64,000 nt of DNA from Solwaraspora sp. WMMD791 (GTDB taxonomy: Bacteria; Actinomycetota; Actinomycetes; Mycobacteriales; Micromonosporaceae). The notes under the pieces are model-generated. The model did no database searches and was not told the DNA's origin. It worked only from the letters and a program-made list of their open reading frames with translations. This document shows positions 26,039 to 36,147 of this stretch, in pieces (the first letter of the stretch is position 1; each line of letters begins with the position of its first letter). Position numbers and translations under genes: made by a program. The stretch lies in contig NZ_CP120737.1 of the NCBI RefSeq assembly GCF_029581195.1, positions 3,697,001 through 3,761,000 on the forward strand. The letters run 5' to 3'.

Positions 26039-27682
26039 TCAGTGGAAGAAGTGCCGGGTACCGGTCAGGTACATGGTGACCCCTGCGGCGGCCGCCGCCG
26101 CGATCACTTCCTCGTCCCGCAGCGATCCACCCGGCTGCACCACCGCCCGTACCCCGGCGTCGAGCAGCACCTGCAGGCCGTCGGCGAACGGGAAGAACGC
26201 GTCGGAGGCGGCCACCGACCCGGCGGCCCGCTGCGCGCCGGCCCGGCGGACCGCCAGTTGGGCGGAGTCGACCCGGTTCACCTGGCCCATCCCGACCCCG
26301 ACGGTGGCCCCGTCGGCGGCCAGCAGGATCGCGTTGCTCTTCACCGCCCGTACCGCCCGCCAGGCGAAGACCAGGTCGGCCAGTACGGCGTCGTCGGCCG
26401 GCGTACCGGTGGCCAGCCGCCACTGCGTCGGGTCGTCACCGGCGGCGTCGATCCGGTCGGCGGTCTGGGCCAACGTACCGCCGGTGACCTGCCGCCACTC
26501 GACGGCGGCCGGCTGCCACGGCGGCGCGACAAGCAGCCGCAGGTTCTTCTTCGTCGCCAGCACCTCGACGGCCCCGGCCTCGAACCCGGGCGCCACCACG
26601 ACCTCGGTGAAGATCTCCGCGATCTGGCCGGCCAGTTCGACGGTGACCGGCCGGTTGACCGCGATCACCCCACCGTACGCCGACACCGGGTCGCAGGCGT
26701 GCGCCTTGCGGTGCGCCTGCGCGACGTCGTCGCCGACCGCGATGCCGCACGGGTTGGCGTGCTTGATGATCGCCACCGCCGGGGCGGTGAAGTCGTTCGC
26801 CGCCCGCCAGGCCGCGTCGGCGTCGACGTAGTTGTTGTACGACATCTCCTTGCCGTGCAGCTGCTCGGCCTGGGCCAGCCCGGCCGGGGCCGCCGGGTCC
26901 AGGTAGAGCGCCGCCCGCTGGTGCGGGTTCTCTCCGTAGCGCAGCACGGTGGAGCGGCGCAGCGCCGTCCCGGCGAACTCGGGCCAGTCGGCCGTCGCCG
27001 CGGCGGACGGCGTACCGGCCGTCGCCGCGACCCCGTCGACGACCCCGTCGGCGACCCCGTCGACGTCCGCGCCGACCAGGACACGGGCGCACCAGTCGGC
27101 GACCGCCACGTCGTACTCGGCGATGTCGGCGAAGGCCCGCGCCGCGAGGGCGCGGCGCTGCCGCAGGGTGAAGCCGCCGTCGGCGAGGGCCTGCTCGATC
27201 AACGGGTACGCCGACACCGAGGTGACCACCGCGACACTGGCGTGGTTCTTCGCCGCCGCCCGGACCATCGCCGGGCCACCGATGTCGATCTGCTCGACGC
27301 AGCCGTCCAGGTCGGCGCCGGAGGCAACGGTCTGCGCGAACGGGTAGAGGTTCGACACCAGCAGGTCGAACGGCGCGACGCCGAGGTCGGCCAGCTGCCG
27401 GGTGTGGTCGGCCGACCGCAGATCCGCCAGGAGTCCGGCGTGGACGTGCGGGTGCAGCGTCTTGACCCGGCCGTCGAGGCACTCGGGGAAGCCGGTGACG
27501 TCCTCGACCCGGACCACCGGCACCCCGGTGGCGGCGATCGTCGACGCCGTGGAGCCGGTGGAGACGATCTCCACCCCGGCGGCGTGCAGCAGGCCGGCCA
27601 GTTCGGTCAGTCCGGTCTTGTCGTAGACGCTGATCAGCGCACGGCGGACCGGACGACGGCCGTCGGTGGTGGTCGGGTTCAT
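26039..27682 (-). CDS. purH: Bifunctional AICAR formyltransferase/IMP cyclohydrolase
   Basis: A 547-residue enzyme doing the last two steps of IMP synthesis. The N-terminal cyclohydrolase (MGS-like) domain has [35 protein letters not shown] and [15 protein letters not shown]. The C-terminal formyltransferase has [57 protein letters not shown] and the terminal LTGTRHFFH. An Asp/Gly/Val/Ala-rich linker insertion around residues 208-237 ([19 protein letters not shown]) is unusual. The ATG overlaps the purN stop (ATGA, 27679-27682). Confidence 0.97.
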   Translation of the reverse strand: MNPTTTDGRRPVRRALISVYDKTGLTELAGLLHAAGVEIVSTGSTASTIAATGVPVVRVEDVTGFPECLDGRVKTLHPHVHAGLLADLRSADHTRQLADLGVAPFDLLVSNLYPFAQTVASGADLDGCVEQIDIGGPAMVRAAAKNHASVAVVTSVSAYPLIEQALADGGFTLRQRRALAARAFADIAEYDVAVADWCARVLVGADVDGVADGVVDGVAATAGTPSAAATADWPEFAGTALRRSTVLRYGENPHQRAALYLDPAAPAGLAQAEQLHGKEMSYNNYVDADAAWRAANDFTAPAVAIIKHANPCGIAVGDDVAQAHRKAHACDPVSAYGGVIAVNRPVTVELAGQIAEIFTEVVVAPGFEAGAVEVLATKKNLRLLVAPPWQPAAVEWRQVTGGTLAQTADRIDAAGDDPTQWRLATGTPADDAVLADLVFAWRAVRAVKSNAILLAADGATVGVGMGQVNRVDSAQLAVRRAGAQRAAGSVAASDAFFPFADGLQVLLDAGVRAVVQPGGSLRDEEVIAAAAAAGVTMYLTGTRHFFH

Positions 27683-28293
27683 CCGATGGTGACCTTTCGG
27701 TGCGAGATGCTCCAGCCGTGCCGGACCAGCCGGCCGACGTACTCGACGAGTTGGGCGCGCTCGGCCTGCTTGATCCGCTCGGTCAGGCTGGCCTCGTCGT
27801 CGTCCGGTTCGACCGGGACGGCGACCTGGGCGACGATCGGACCGGTGTCGACGCCCGCGTCCACGAAGAACAACGTGGCCCCGGCCAGCTTCACCCCGTA
27901 GGCCAGGGCGTCCCGGGGGCCGTTCATGCCGGGAAAGGCCGGCAGCAGCGAGTTGTGGGTGTTGACGTACCGGTCGCCGAAGGCGTCCAGGAACCGCGCG
28001 CCGACCAGCTTGAGGAACCCGGCCGAGACGACCAGGTCCGGCCGGTACGCCGCGACCTGCGCGGTCAGCGCCGCGTCCCAGTCGGCGCGGGTCGGGTGGT
28101 CGCCGACGCGGGTCACGAAGGTCGGCACCCCGGCGGCGACCGCCCGCTCCAGGCCGGCGATACCGTCGCGGTCCGCGCCGACCGCGACCACCTCGGCACC
28201 GTAGGCCGGATCGGCGGTGGCGTCGAGCAGCGCCTGCAGGTTGCTGCCGGAGCCGGAGACGAGCACCACGAGTCGGGCCGCAGACGAGGTCAC
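27679..28293 (-). CDS. purN: Phosphoribosylglycinamide formyltransferase
   Basis: A 204-residue folate-dependent GAR transformylase. Motifs: [36 protein letters not shown], the catalytic region [15 protein letters not shown] with active-site Asn and His, and the downstream Asp in [16 protein letters not shown] start at 28293. It is the first gene of a minus-strand unit purN-purH-pentapeptide protein-folD, grouping consumers and producers of 10-formyl-THF. The upstream gap (28294-28435) is shared with a divergent DUF4190 gene. Confidence 0.96.
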   Translation of the reverse strand: MTSSAARLVVLVSGSGSNLQALLDATADPAYGAEVVAVGADRDGIAGLERAVAAGVPTFVTRVGDHPTRADWDAALTAQVAAYRPDLVVSAGFLKLVGARFLDAFGDRYVNTHNSLLPAFPGMNGPRDALAYGVKLAGATLFFVDAGVDTGPIVAQVAVPVEPDDDEASLTERIKQAERAQLVEYVGRLVRHGWSISHRKVTIG

Positions 28294-28435
28294 GCCAGCA
28301 CCCTACCCGGCGGCGCACCGGTGCGTCGCAGGCCATCGGACGGCAGGATTTGCGCTGACCAGATACGCTGCCGGTCGCTCGGGCAGTTTCCATTTCCGGC
28401 CCGGCCTGAGCGTCGTCGTCGTGAAGGAGTGCCCT

Positions 28436-28987
28436 GTGCAGCCCGGCTATCCAGGCCAGGATCCGTACGGCCAGCAGCCCCAGCAGCCCCAGGATCCGAC
28501 CTCGTCTCCACCGTCCGACCCGTACGGCCAGCCCAACTACGGCCAGCCCGGCTACGGCCAGCCCACGTCGGGGCAGCCGGCCTACGGCATGCCGCCCACC
28601 TCCGGCCAGCCGTACGGCCAGCAGCCGCCCCCGGGCCAGCCCTACTCCGACCCGTACGCGCAGCAGCCGGTGCCGGGGCAGCCCTACCCGGCACCGGGTT
28701 ACGGCGCGCCGGGCCCGCAGAAGAACAACACCCTCGGCCTGGTCGGCATGATCGTCGGTATCACCTCGATCGTGCTGGCGTTGTGCTGCCCGCTGCTGGG
28801 CATCCCGGCTGCGATCGCCGGCATCGTGCTCGGCTTCCTCGGCCGCAACAAGGCCGACCAGGGCCTGGCGGACAACCGGGGTCAGGCGATGGCCGGTCTG
28901 ATCTGTGGCGCGGTCGGTGTGGTACTCGGTATCGCGAACGCGATCCTCGGCGTGGTGTTGAACACCGGCGGCGGTTTCACCTTCTGA
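28436..28987 (+). CDS. Pro/Gln/Gly-rich DUF4190 membrane protein
   Basis: A 183-residue protein. The first 95 residues are a low-complexity tail of [10 protein letters not shown]-type repeats, probably disordered and cytosolic. The rest is a DUF4190-type pair of membrane helices ([40 protein letters not shown], then [20 protein letters not shown]). GTG at 28436 has GAAGGAG 7 nt upstream. A second DUF4190 protein lies at 30566-30817. Function unknown. Confidence 0.85.
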   Translation: MQPGYPGQDPYGQQPQQPQDPTSSPPSDPYGQPNYGQPGYGQPTSGQPAYGMPPTSGQPYGQQPPPGQPYSDPYAQQPVPGQPYPAPGYGAPGPQKNNTLGLVGMIVGITSIVLALCCPLLGIPAAIAGIVLGFLGRNKADQGLADNRGQAMAGLICGAVGVVLGIANAILGVVLNTGGGFTF

Positions 28988-29007
28988 GCTGGCCGGCCTC
29001 CTGAGCG

Positions 29008-29042
29008 CGCAGGGCGTCCCGGGTCAACCGGGGCGCCCTGCG
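29008..29042. terminator. 15-bp bidirectional hairpin
   Basis: Arms 29008-29022 and 29028-29042 pair with one G-T wobble around a GTCAA loop. It lies between convergent genes, and the minus-strand DUF6350 stop codon (29026-29024) is in the loop. Confidence 0.8.
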
Positions 29043-30406
29043 GCGCGTCTGCGGCTCATCCGGGGCACCCCACGGCGTTGCCGGGGCGGATGCCGCCGGG
29101 CGCCGGCCGTCGTGCCGTCAACCGGTGGCGCCGCCACGGCGCGGGCCGCGCCGGCGCCGATCGCCGCGCCGACGCCGACCACCGCGCCCGCGACCGCCGC
29201 CACCTGCCAGGCGACCGGCCCGACCTCGGCCAGCCGGCCGGCACCGAGCGGACCGCTGGAGGCGGCGGCACCGGCACCGAGGATCACCCCGGCGACCGGG
29301 CCGCTGAGTAGGGCCGCACCGAGCAACGCGAGCCACCCCACCGGCTCGGCGGTGTCGTCGGCACCGACGGTGGACCAGCGCCGGGTCAGTACCCAGCCGG
29401 CGGTCATCCCGGCCAGCACCGGCAGGGCCAGCAGCGCGGCGCTGAGCCCGCCGGACGGGCCGCCCGGCAGGCCGGCGAACAGCGGTACGGCCGGCAGACT
29501 GCCGAGGGTGACCTCGCTGGTGCGTACCGCAGTGCCGGTGCCCAGCGCGAACCCGGGGCCAAGCAGATAGGACGTCGCCCACATGGCGGCGTTCGGCGCG
29601 TACGCGAGGCTGAGCAGGGTGATGCCGGCCTGGCCGGCGACGCCGGCCCGGTAGACGCCGATGGTGTCGGCGGCGTCCCCACCGCTGATCGCCACCGACA
29701 GCCCGACGGCACCGGCACCGGCCGCGAGCACCAGCAGCGCCGCGACCAGCCCGGTCCGGCCGGCGTGGCGCAGCGGCACCGGGACGCGGGCCCGCAGTCG
29801 GGCGTCGACGCCGGTGGTCCGGGCCGCGCCGAGCAGCGCACCGACCCCGCCGAACACCGCCAACCCGAGCCCGGCCCGGGTCGGGTCGGCCGCCGCTGTC
29901 GTGGCCCCGGCGACCAGCCCGGCGGCGGCACCGACGGCGCCGTACACGAGGCCGACCGCGAGCGCGACGGCGGCGGTGTGCCCCGGCGAACCGCTGCGGC
30001 GGGCGCCGATGGCCCGGGTGGTGTGCACCCCGGCGCGGTAGATCCGCCAGGCGGCGAGGGCGCTGAGCAGCAGCGGGGCCAGCCCGAGCGGGCCGGTCGA
30101 GGTCTCCAGTGGTACGCCGTGGCCGAGCAGCCAGGCGGCGAGGCCGACGCGGGCCGCGTCGGACACCGACGACGCCCCTTCGGCCGAGCGCAGCAGCCAC
30201 AGCACCGCGGCGACCGGCAGGTAGGACACCACCGCCGCCCAGAGCGTGGTGACGGTGGCCGCGACCAGCAGCGGGGCCCGCCGGCGTCGGGCCGCACCGG
30301 CCGGTGACGGTCGGCTGGCATTCCCCGGCCGGCCGGCACCGGGCGGCCGGGCCACGTCGACGGGTACGGCGTGGTCCGGCGGCGGTTCCGGGGGGTGGGC
30401 TGCCAT
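29024..30406 (-). CDS. DUF6350 multi-pass membrane protein
   Basis: A 460-residue integral membrane protein with about 9-10 hydrophobic segments (for example LPVAAVLWLLRSAEG, GLGLAVFGGVGALLGAA, GLVAALLVLAAGAGAVGLSV, WLALLGAALLSGPVAGVILG) and Pro/Arg-rich cytosolic ends. The position between purN/purH and sucCD is characteristic of the actinobacterial DUF6350 family. Its last codons lie inside a terminator hairpin. No function is known. Confidence 0.85.
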   Translation of the reverse strand: MAAHPPEPPPDHAVPVDVARPPGAGRPGNASRPSPAGAARRRRAPLLVAATVTTLWAAVVSYLPVAAVLWLLRSAEGASSVSDAARVGLAAWLLGHGVPLETSTGPLGLAPLLLSALAAWRIYRAGVHTTRAIGARRSGSPGHTAAVALAVGLVYGAVGAAAGLVAGATTAAADPTRAGLGLAVFGGVGALLGAARTTGVDARLRARVPVPLRHAGRTGLVAALLVLAAGAGAVGLSVAISGGDAADTIGVYRAGVAGQAGITLLSLAYAPNAAMWATSYLLGPGFALGTGTAVRTSEVTLGSLPAVPLFAGLPGGPSGGLSAALLALPVLAGMTAGWVLTRRWSTVGADDTAEPVGWLALLGAALLSGPVAGVILGAGAAASSGPLGAGRLAEVGPVAWQVAAVAGAVVGVGAAIGAGAARAVAAPPVDGTTAGARRHPPRQRRGVPRMSRRRAAGRPG

Positions 30407-30565
30407 CGTGCCTACTTTGGCACGTCAGTGCACCGAAGCTGTGGCATTACCGCCGTGATCGGGCCGCTGACCTGCCGAACCACCCACCAATTCGGGCAAA
30501 AGACCGTACGCTCGGGGCGTACCGCACCGCCGTCGGCGGCGGTCGTCGACTCGACGGGGGTGTAC

Positions 30566-30817
30566 GTGACCGCGCAGTATCCACCGCCTGCGGCAGCGGC
30601 CGGCAGCGACCGGAGCACCCTGTGGGGTGTGCTCGGCATCGTGGTCGGCCTGCTCTGCTGTGGCATCCTCGGGATCCTCTTCGGCGCGCTGTCGATCCGC
30701 GACGCCAACCGCTTCGGCAAGTCCACCGTGCTGGGTTGGGTGGCGATCGTGCTCAGCGTGCTGAACATCATCGGTGGGGCCAGTCTCTGGGCCACCGGGA
30801 ACTACCCGATCGGCTGA
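30566..30817 (+). CDS. Small DUF4190 membrane protein
   Basis: An 83-residue protein with a short Pro/Ala tail and two membrane helices (LWGVLGIVVGLLCCGILGIL and VLGWVAIVLSVLNIIGGASL) separated by the DUF4190-type loop FGALSIRDANRFGKST. GTG at 30566 lies 5 nt after GGGGG; an alternative GTG at 30560 would add two residues. Convergent with sucD, with a hairpin between. Confidence 0.75.
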   Translation: MTAQYPPPAAAAGSDRSTLWGVLGIVVGLLCCGILGILFGALSIRDANRFGKSTVLGWVAIVLSVLNIIGGASLWATGNYPIG

Positions 30818-30831
30818 CCGGGCACAGCGTA

Positions 30832-30867
30832 GGGGGCCACCAGCCGGTCACCCGGCCGATGGCCCCC
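30832..30867. terminator. Hairpin between the DUF4190 gene and sucD
   Basis: GGGGGCCA (30832-30839) and TGGCCCCC (30860-30867) form an 8-bp stem whose 20-nt loop contains a second small stem (CCGG/CCGG). It lies between convergent genes. Confidence 0.7.
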
Positions 30868-30892
30868 CTGCGGTGCGCACCGGTACGGCGGC

Positions 30893-31780
30893 TCAGCCGC
30901 CGGTGATGACCTGCCGCATCAGGCGGGCGGTCTCGCTCGGCGTACGGCCGACCTTGACGCCGACCGCTTCCAGGGCGGCCTGCTTGGCGTCGGCGGTGCC
31001 GGCGGAACCGGAGATGATCGCGCCCGCGTGGCCCATGGTCTTGCCGGGCGGGGCGGTGAACCCGGCGATGTAGCCGACCACCGGCTTGGTCACGTTGGCC
31101 TTGATGAAGTCGGCGGCCCGTTCCTCGGCGTCGCCGCCGATCTCGCCGATCATCACGATGGCGTCGGTCTCCGGGTCGTCCTGGAAGGCCGCCAGGGCGT
31201 CGATGTGGGTGGTGCCGATGACCGGGTCACCGCCGATGCCGACGCAGGTGGAGAAGCCGATGTCGCGCAGCTCGTACATCAGCTGGTAGGTCAGCGTGCC
31301 GCTCTTGCTGACCAGGCCGATGCGCCCGGCGGGGGTGATGTCGGCCGGGATGATGCCGGCGTTGGACGCGCCCGGCGAGGCGATACCCGGGCAGTTCGGG
31401 CCGATGATCCGGGTCTTGCCGCCGGAGGCGGTGTTGTACGCCCAGAACGCCGTCGAGTCGTGCACCGGGATGCCCTCGGTGATCACCACGGCGAGCGGGA
31501 TCTCCGCGTCGATGGCCTCCATCACCGCGGCCTTGCAGAACGCCGGCGGGACGAAGATGACCGTGACGTCGGCGCCGGTGCTGCTCATCGCCTCGGCGAC
31601 GCTGGCGAAGACCGGCAACTGCACGTCGCCGAACTCGACCTGCTGGCCCGCCTTGCGGGGGTTGACCCCGCCGACGACGTTGGTGCCGGCGGCGAGCATC
31701 CGCCGGGTGTGCTTGGAGCCTTCGGAGCCGGTCATCCCCTGCACGATGACCCGGGAGTCCTTGGTCAGCCAGATCGCCAT
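30893..31780 (-). CDS. sucD: Succinyl-CoA synthetase alpha subunit
   Basis: A 295-residue subunit carrying the phosphohistidine and CoA site. Motifs: [69 protein letters not shown] and [15 protein letters not shown] with the active-site His. The ATG at 31780 (MAIWLTKDS) matches the family; an alternative GTG at 31789 overlaps the sucC stop as GTGA. Cotranscribed with sucC. Confidence 0.97.
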   Translation of the reverse strand: MAIWLTKDSRVIVQGMTGSEGSKHTRRMLAAGTNVVGGVNPRKAGQQVEFGDVQLPVFASVAEAMSSTGADVTVIFVPPAFCKAAVMEAIDAEIPLAVVITEGIPVHDSTAFWAYNTASGGKTRIIGPNCPGIASPGASNAGIIPADITPAGRIGLVSKSGTLTYQLMYELRDIGFSTCVGIGGDPVIGTTHIDALAAFQDDPETDAIVMIGEIGGDAEERAADFIKANVTKPVVGYIAGFTAPPGKTMGHAGAIISGSAGTADAKQAALEAVGVKVGRTPSETARLMRQVITGG

Positions 31781-31785
31781 TTCGA

Positions 31786-32982
31786 TCACTGTCCTTCCGG
31801 GCGGCCGGACGCCGCTGCGGCGAGCTGCGCGGCCCGCTCGGCCGCTCCGTCCATGGTGTCGACCCGCTCGACGAGCGGGTTGGCTGCCGAGTCGAGGATG
31901 GCCCGGCCGGCCTCGGCGTTGTTGCCGTCGAGGCGGACCACGAGCGGCTTGGTGACCGTCTCTCCGCGCTGCTCCAGCAGCGCCAGGGCCTGCACGATGC
32001 CGTTGGCGACCTCGTCGCAGGCGGTGATCCCACCGAAGACGTTGACGAAGACGGTCCGCACGTCCGGGTCGGAGAGCACGATCTCCAACCCGTTGGCCAT
32101 CACCGCCGCGCTGGCCCCGCCGCCGATGTCGAGGAAGTTGGCCGGCTTGACGCCGCCGTGTGCCTCACCGGCGTACGCGACCACGTCGAGGGTGGACATG
32201 ACGAGGCCGGCGCCGTTGCCGATGATGCCGACCGAGCCGTCGAGCTTGACGTAGTTGAGGTCCTTCTCCTTGGCCCGCTGCTCCAGCGGGTCGACCGTGG
32301 ACTGGTCGACCATCGCCTCGTGGTCGGGGTGCCGGAAGCCGGCGTTCTCGTCGAGGGTGACCTTGGCGTCCAGGCACAGCACCCGCCCCTCGGTGGTGCG
32401 GGCCAGCGGGTTGACCTCGACCAGGGTGGCGTCCTCGGCGACGAACGCCTGCCAGAGACGTACCGCGATCTCGGTGATCTGGTCGGCGAGCTCCGCCGGG
32501 AAGCCGGCGGCGGTCACGATCTCGGCGGCCTTGGCCTCGTCCACCCCGACGGTGGCGTCGATGGCGATCTTGGCGACCCGCTCCGGGGTCTCGGCGGCGA
32601 CCTGTTCGATGTCCATGCCGCCAGCGACGCTGGCGATGCAGAGGAAGGTACGGTTCGCCCGGTCCAACAGGTACGACAGGTAGTACTCGTCGGCGATGTC
32701 GGCGGTCACCGTCAGCATGACCTTGCCGACGGTGTGCCCCTTGATGTCCATCCCGAGGATGTTGGTGGCGTGGGTGGTCGCCTCGTCGGCGTCCTCGGCC
32801 AGCTTGACGCCGCCGGCCTTGCCCCGACCACCGACCTTGACCTGGGCCTTGACCACGACACGGCCGCCGAGGCGCTCGGCGATCGCGCGGGCCTCTTCCG
32901 GGGTGGTGGCGACGCCGCCGGCGAGCACGGGCAACCCGTGTCGCTCGAACAGCTCGCGCCCCTGGTACTCGTACAGGTCCAC
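31786..32982 (-). CDS. sucC: Succinyl-CoA synthetase beta subunit
   Basis: A 398-residue ADP/GDP-forming subunit with an ATP-grasp domain. Blocks: [88 protein letters not shown] and [19 protein letters not shown] at 32982 was chosen because VDLYEYQ is the conserved N-terminus; the frame runs upstream without conservation. Operon sucC-sucD makes substrate-level ATP or GTP from succinyl-CoA. Confidence 0.97.
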   Translation of the reverse strand: MDLYEYQGRELFERHGLPVLAGGVATTPEEARAIAERLGGRVVVKAQVKVGGRGKAGGVKLAEDADEATTHATNILGMDIKGHTVGKVMLTVTADIADEYYLSYLLDRANRTFLCIASVAGGMDIEQVAAETPERVAKIAIDATVGVDEAKAAEIVTAAGFPAELADQITEIAVRLWQAFVAEDATLVEVNPLARTTEGRVLCLDAKVTLDENAGFRHPDHEAMVDQSTVDPLEQRAKEKDLNYVKLDGSVGIIGNGAGLVMSTLDVVAYAGEAHGGVKPANFLDIGGGASAAVMANGLEIVLSDPDVRTVFVNVFGGITACDEVANGIVQALALLEQRGETVTKPLVVRLDGNNAEAGRAILDSAANPLVERVDTMDGAAERAAQLAAAASGRPEGQ

Positions 32983-33351
32983 GTTTGCGCGTCCCGTTCC
33001 GTCTCCGCGGCGCGCCGTCGCGCCGCCGCCAGCGTGCATTGCAGATGACTTGTCCGGTCACGAGCCGTGACCGGCCATTGGCGCAGCCTAACCACCCGTA
33101 CCGGTGGGGCCAGCAGCCGGGCGGACGGTGTGCGCAACCGCACACACCTCGCCCGGACGGGAAAAAGACCGGCTGGCCACGTAACCACCGGTGACAGGCG
33201 TCGTTGACTGAGATGTCGGTGCACGCGCAGCGGGGCCGACACGAAAGCGGCCGATGCCCTGTCGGTCGAGGGGTGGCGGCGGGGCATCGTGCATGGAGAG
33301 GCCGGACGTGTGAGGGGTGCGTCCGGCCTCTCACCTATTGGCGGACGTGAG
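32983..33351. other. Intergenic region upstream of sucC
   Basis: No gene is supported. It should hold the sucC promoter. A short inverted repeat (GTGTGCG, CAAC, CGCACAC) lies near 33129-33146, and the terminator of the B12-binding protein gene occupies 33296-33332. Confidence 0.55.
33296..33332 (-). terminator. Perfect 13-bp hairpin after the B12-binding protein gene
   Basis: Arms 33296-33308 (GAGAGGCCGGACG) and 33320-33332 are exact complements around an 11-nt loop, 20 nt after the stop on the minus strand. Confidence 0.85.
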
Positions 33352-33771
<420 letters not shown>

Positions 33772-34155
33772 CGCTGCGCCTCCCGCCCGTCGGCCCGCCG
33801 CATGCGGCCCTTAACGAAGGTTAACCAACGTCGGCAGGCAGGCGGGAGCCCGCCCGTCGCCCGACGTGGACCGGCGGGCCGACCCACTGAACGCACGATA
33901 AGTATTGCTCAATGTAACCGGGAGTTACCAACGAGTGGGCCGATAAAAGGTTACGAATTCGGACAATACACAACGGACGATCGCAGATCGTCAACGGTTT
34001 TTTGCGAGTCGGGTTGTGGCCGGGCTGGGGGTTGGCTACCGTGTCCACGGTTGTCATCTGGTTCCGGCCAGATCCAACCCGGCCAACGAGCGTTAACCAC
34101 ACGGTCCCACGACGCTTGCACCACCGGCCGAACTACCCGCCAACGGAGGGTGTGC
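33772..34155. other. AT-rich divergent promoter and leader region
   Basis: No gene is supported in these 384 bases. About 33890-34010 is strikingly AT-rich for this genome and includes small inverted repeats (GTAAC/GTTAC near 33914) and the terminator-like element at 33976-34003. It probably contains the promoters of the minus-strand B12-binding gene and the plus-strand M23 peptidase, whose long leader may be structured. Confidence 0.55.
33976..34003 (+). promoter_or_regulatory. Terminator-like hairpin with U-run in the M23 peptidase leader
   Basis: GACGATC (33976-33982) and GATCGTC (33986-33992) pair around GCA and are followed by AACGG then six T (33998-34003). It is the only canonical stem plus U-tract upstream of a gene here, 150 nt before the peptidase start, so it may be an attenuator or the end of a short RNA. 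Confidence 0.45.
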
Positions 34156-34878
34156 GTGCGCCAACGCCTGTCGTCAGAGCCCGACAGATATCGGGGTCGC
34201 CGCCGCGTACCCACCCCCCCTCGCAACCGGTACGCCGCGGTGATGACCACCGCCGTGGTCGGCGCGGGTGTCGTCGCCCTCGGGGCCAGCGCGATGCCGG
34301 ACGCCAAGACACTGAGCCCGTCGGCCCTGGCCGACCTGGAGACCACGGCTGCCCTCAGCGACCAGGCCCTCGAGCGCGCCAGCGATGCCGAGCGGGCGTC
34401 TCGGGACACCGACCGCGCCCCGGCCACCTCGATGACCCAGGCAGCGCCGGACGTGTGGATGCTGCCGCTGCACGGCTACACCTTCACCTCCCCGTACGGG
34501 ATGCGGTGGGGCAAGCTGCACGCCGGTGTCGACCTGGCCGCCCCGGAGGGCACCCCGTTCCAGTCGATCCACTCGGGCACGGTCACCCTGGCCGGCTGGA
34601 ACGGCGGCTACGGCTACTGCGTCATCGTCAAGCACGACGACGGCACCGAGGCGGTCTACGGGCACGCTTCCCGGCTGCGGGTCACCGCCGGCGACCGGGT
34701 CGAGGCCGGTGACCTGCTCGGGGACGTCGGGAACACGGGCCACTCCTACGGTGCCCACCTGCACCTGGAGGTGCACGTCGAGGGCGAAGCGAAGGACCCG
34801 ATCCCGTGGCTGCGGGACAAGGGAGTGGACATCCAGCTACAAGTCGAGTCAATTTACGGCGGAGTAGTCGACTCCTGA
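34156..34878 (+). CDS. M23-family peptidase (LytM domain), exported
   Basis: A 240-residue cell-wall endopeptidase. The N-terminus is basic, then a membrane or signal segment (YAAVMTTAVVGAGVVALGAS). The M23 domain covers about 95-235: LHGYTFTSPYGMRWGKLHAG-VDLAAPEGTPF with the Zn ligands His and Asp, and GHSYGAHLHLEVHVEG with the HxH motif. GTG at 34156 follows GGAGGG (34145-34150); GTG 34150 overlaps that site and is less likely. Such enzymes cleave peptidoglycan cross-bridges or activate amidases. A second M23 gene follows. Confidence 0.92.
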   Translation: MRQRLSSEPDRYRGRRRVPTPPRNRYAAVMTTAVVGAGVVALGASAMPDAKTLSPSALADLETTAALSDQALERASDAERASRDTDRAPATSMTQAAPDVWMLPLHGYTFTSPYGMRWGKLHAGVDLAAPEGTPFQSIHSGTVTLAGWNGGYGYCVIVKHDDGTEAVYGHASRLRVTAGDRVEAGDLLGDVGNTGHSYGAHLHLEVHVEGEAKDPIPWLRDKGVDIQLQVESIYGGVVDS

Positions 34879-34898
34879 CTTACGGTAGCAGAAGATAG

Positions 34899-34930
34899 CC
34901 GCCCAGACCAGACGGTCTGGGCGGTTTCTT
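34899..34930 (+). terminator. Intrinsic terminator after the first M23 gene
   Basis: CCGCCCAGACC (34899-34909) and GGTCTGGGCGG (34914-34924) form a perfect 11-bp stem with loop AGAC, followed by TTTCTT. It is a canonical stem and U-tract 20 nt after the stop. Confidence 0.92.
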
Positions 34931-35151
34931 GTGCCCCCCGGTCACCAAAAGTGACCTGCACCACTCGACGTATTGTGGCCGCCGTCACACTAACCTGCCC
35001 TGCGGAAACTACGCAGAGCTACCGCCCACGCCGCAGAACTCCCCCTCCGTAAGCACCCTGAGTGACTTCTCCGGGTACCCCGTACCCACCCTCCGTGGTT
35101 GGCACACCACCATTTTCGGGTCCGTGCTCTCCCTACCACGGAGGTCCCCCC

Positions 35152-36069
35152 GTGTCGCACACCGAGCCTTCCCGGCCCGCCGCACCGGCCCGACACCGCG
35201 CCACTGGCGCCCACCGGCTCCCCGCCGGCGCCCGCGCCCGGATCCGCCACATCGGGCGGCGCAGCCGCACCGTGGCGCTCACCGGGCTGGCGATCGCCGC
35301 CCTCGGCATCGGCGGTGCCGCCACCGCCCTGACCTACCCCGACGAGCCCGGGCAGAACGACCCCACCACCGTCACCACCGCTGGCGAACGGTCCAGCGAC
35401 GAGCAGGCGGCCGTCGACGAACGGTCCGACGCGGCACAGCGGGCCGACCGCAGCGACCGCCGAGCCACCGCCGAGCCCGGCGGGCAGGCCGGCTTCGGCC
35501 CGGCCGACGCCACCCCGACGCCGAGCGGCACGACACCTGCTGCCGCGCCTACCGACGCGGCGACCCCGACCGAGGCCGAGGCCGACGCGGAGGCCGACGC
35601 CCCGGCCGACAGCGGGGCGGCCACCGCTGCCGCCGCCACCGCTCCCGACCCGACGCCGAGCGCCACCCCCGACTGGGTCACTCCGATGCCCGGCGCTCAG
35701 ATCACCTCCTGCTACGGCCAGCGCTGGGGGGTCCTGCACGCCGGAATGGACCTCGCCATGCCGGCCGGTACGCCGGTCCTGGCCGCCGGAGCCGGCACCG
35801 TCACCGTCGCCGGCTGGGCCTACACCGGGTACGGCATCTCCGTGGTGATCGACCACGGCGACGGCCTGCTCACCCACTACGCCCATCTCTCCGCCACCAG
35901 CGTCGCCGTCGGTGACCGGGTGGCCCCCGGCGACCAGATCGGCCAGGAGGGCTCCACCGGTGACTCCACCGGCCCGCACCTGCACTTCGAAGTGCACGTC
36001 AGCGGGCTGTGGAGCCAGGTCGACCCGGCACCGTGGCTGCGCGAACGCGGCGTCGACCTGGGCTGCTGA
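35152..36069 (+). CDS. M23-family peptidase with long disordered linker
   Basis: A 305-residue exported peptidase. Basic N-terminus with membrane segment TVALTGLAIAALGIGGAATA, then an Asp/Glu/Ala/Thr/Pro-rich linker (about 60-175) probably spanning the envelope, then an M23 domain (about 180-300) with GQRWGVLHAGMDLAMPAGTP, THYAHLSATSVAVGD and STGPHLHFEVHVSG, all Zn and catalytic residues present. GTG at 35152 has GGAGGT 6 nt upstream. The end WLRERGVDLGC resembles that of the preceding peptidase (WLRDKGVDIQL), so the two genes are probably paralogues. Confidence 0.92.
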   Translation: MSHTEPSRPAAPARHRATGAHRLPAGARARIRHIGRRSRTVALTGLAIAALGIGGAATALTYPDEPGQNDPTTVTTAGERSSDEQAAVDERSDAAQRADRSDRRATAEPGGQAGFGPADATPTPSGTTPAAAPTDAATPTEAEADAEADAPADSGAATAAAATAPDPTPSATPDWVTPMPGAQITSCYGQRWGVLHAGMDLAMPAGTPVLAAGAGTVTVAGWAYTGYGISVVIDHGDGLLTHYAHLSATSVAVGDRVAPGDQIGQEGSTGDSTGPHLHFEVHVSGLWSQVDPAPWLRERGVDLGC

Positions 36070-36082
36070 CCGTCGCTGGCGA

Positions 36083-36113
36083 CCGCCGGTCGCGACCTGC
36101 CGCCGACCGGCGG
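36083..36113. terminator. 10-bp hairpin between the M23 gene and pcrA
   Basis: CCGCCGGTCG (36083-36092) and CGACCGGCGG (36104-36113) pair perfectly around an 11-nt loop, between convergent genes. Confidence 0.75.
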
Positions 36114-36147
36114 GGCGCGATCCGGCCGACCTGACCGGCGGCCGGGG

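Noticed and set aside
33890-35151. c-di-AMP (ydaO) riboswitch upstream of either M23 peptidase
   Set aside because: Expected in actinobacterial wall-hydrolase leaders, but the conserved sequence elements were not found by eye; a covariance-model search would decide.
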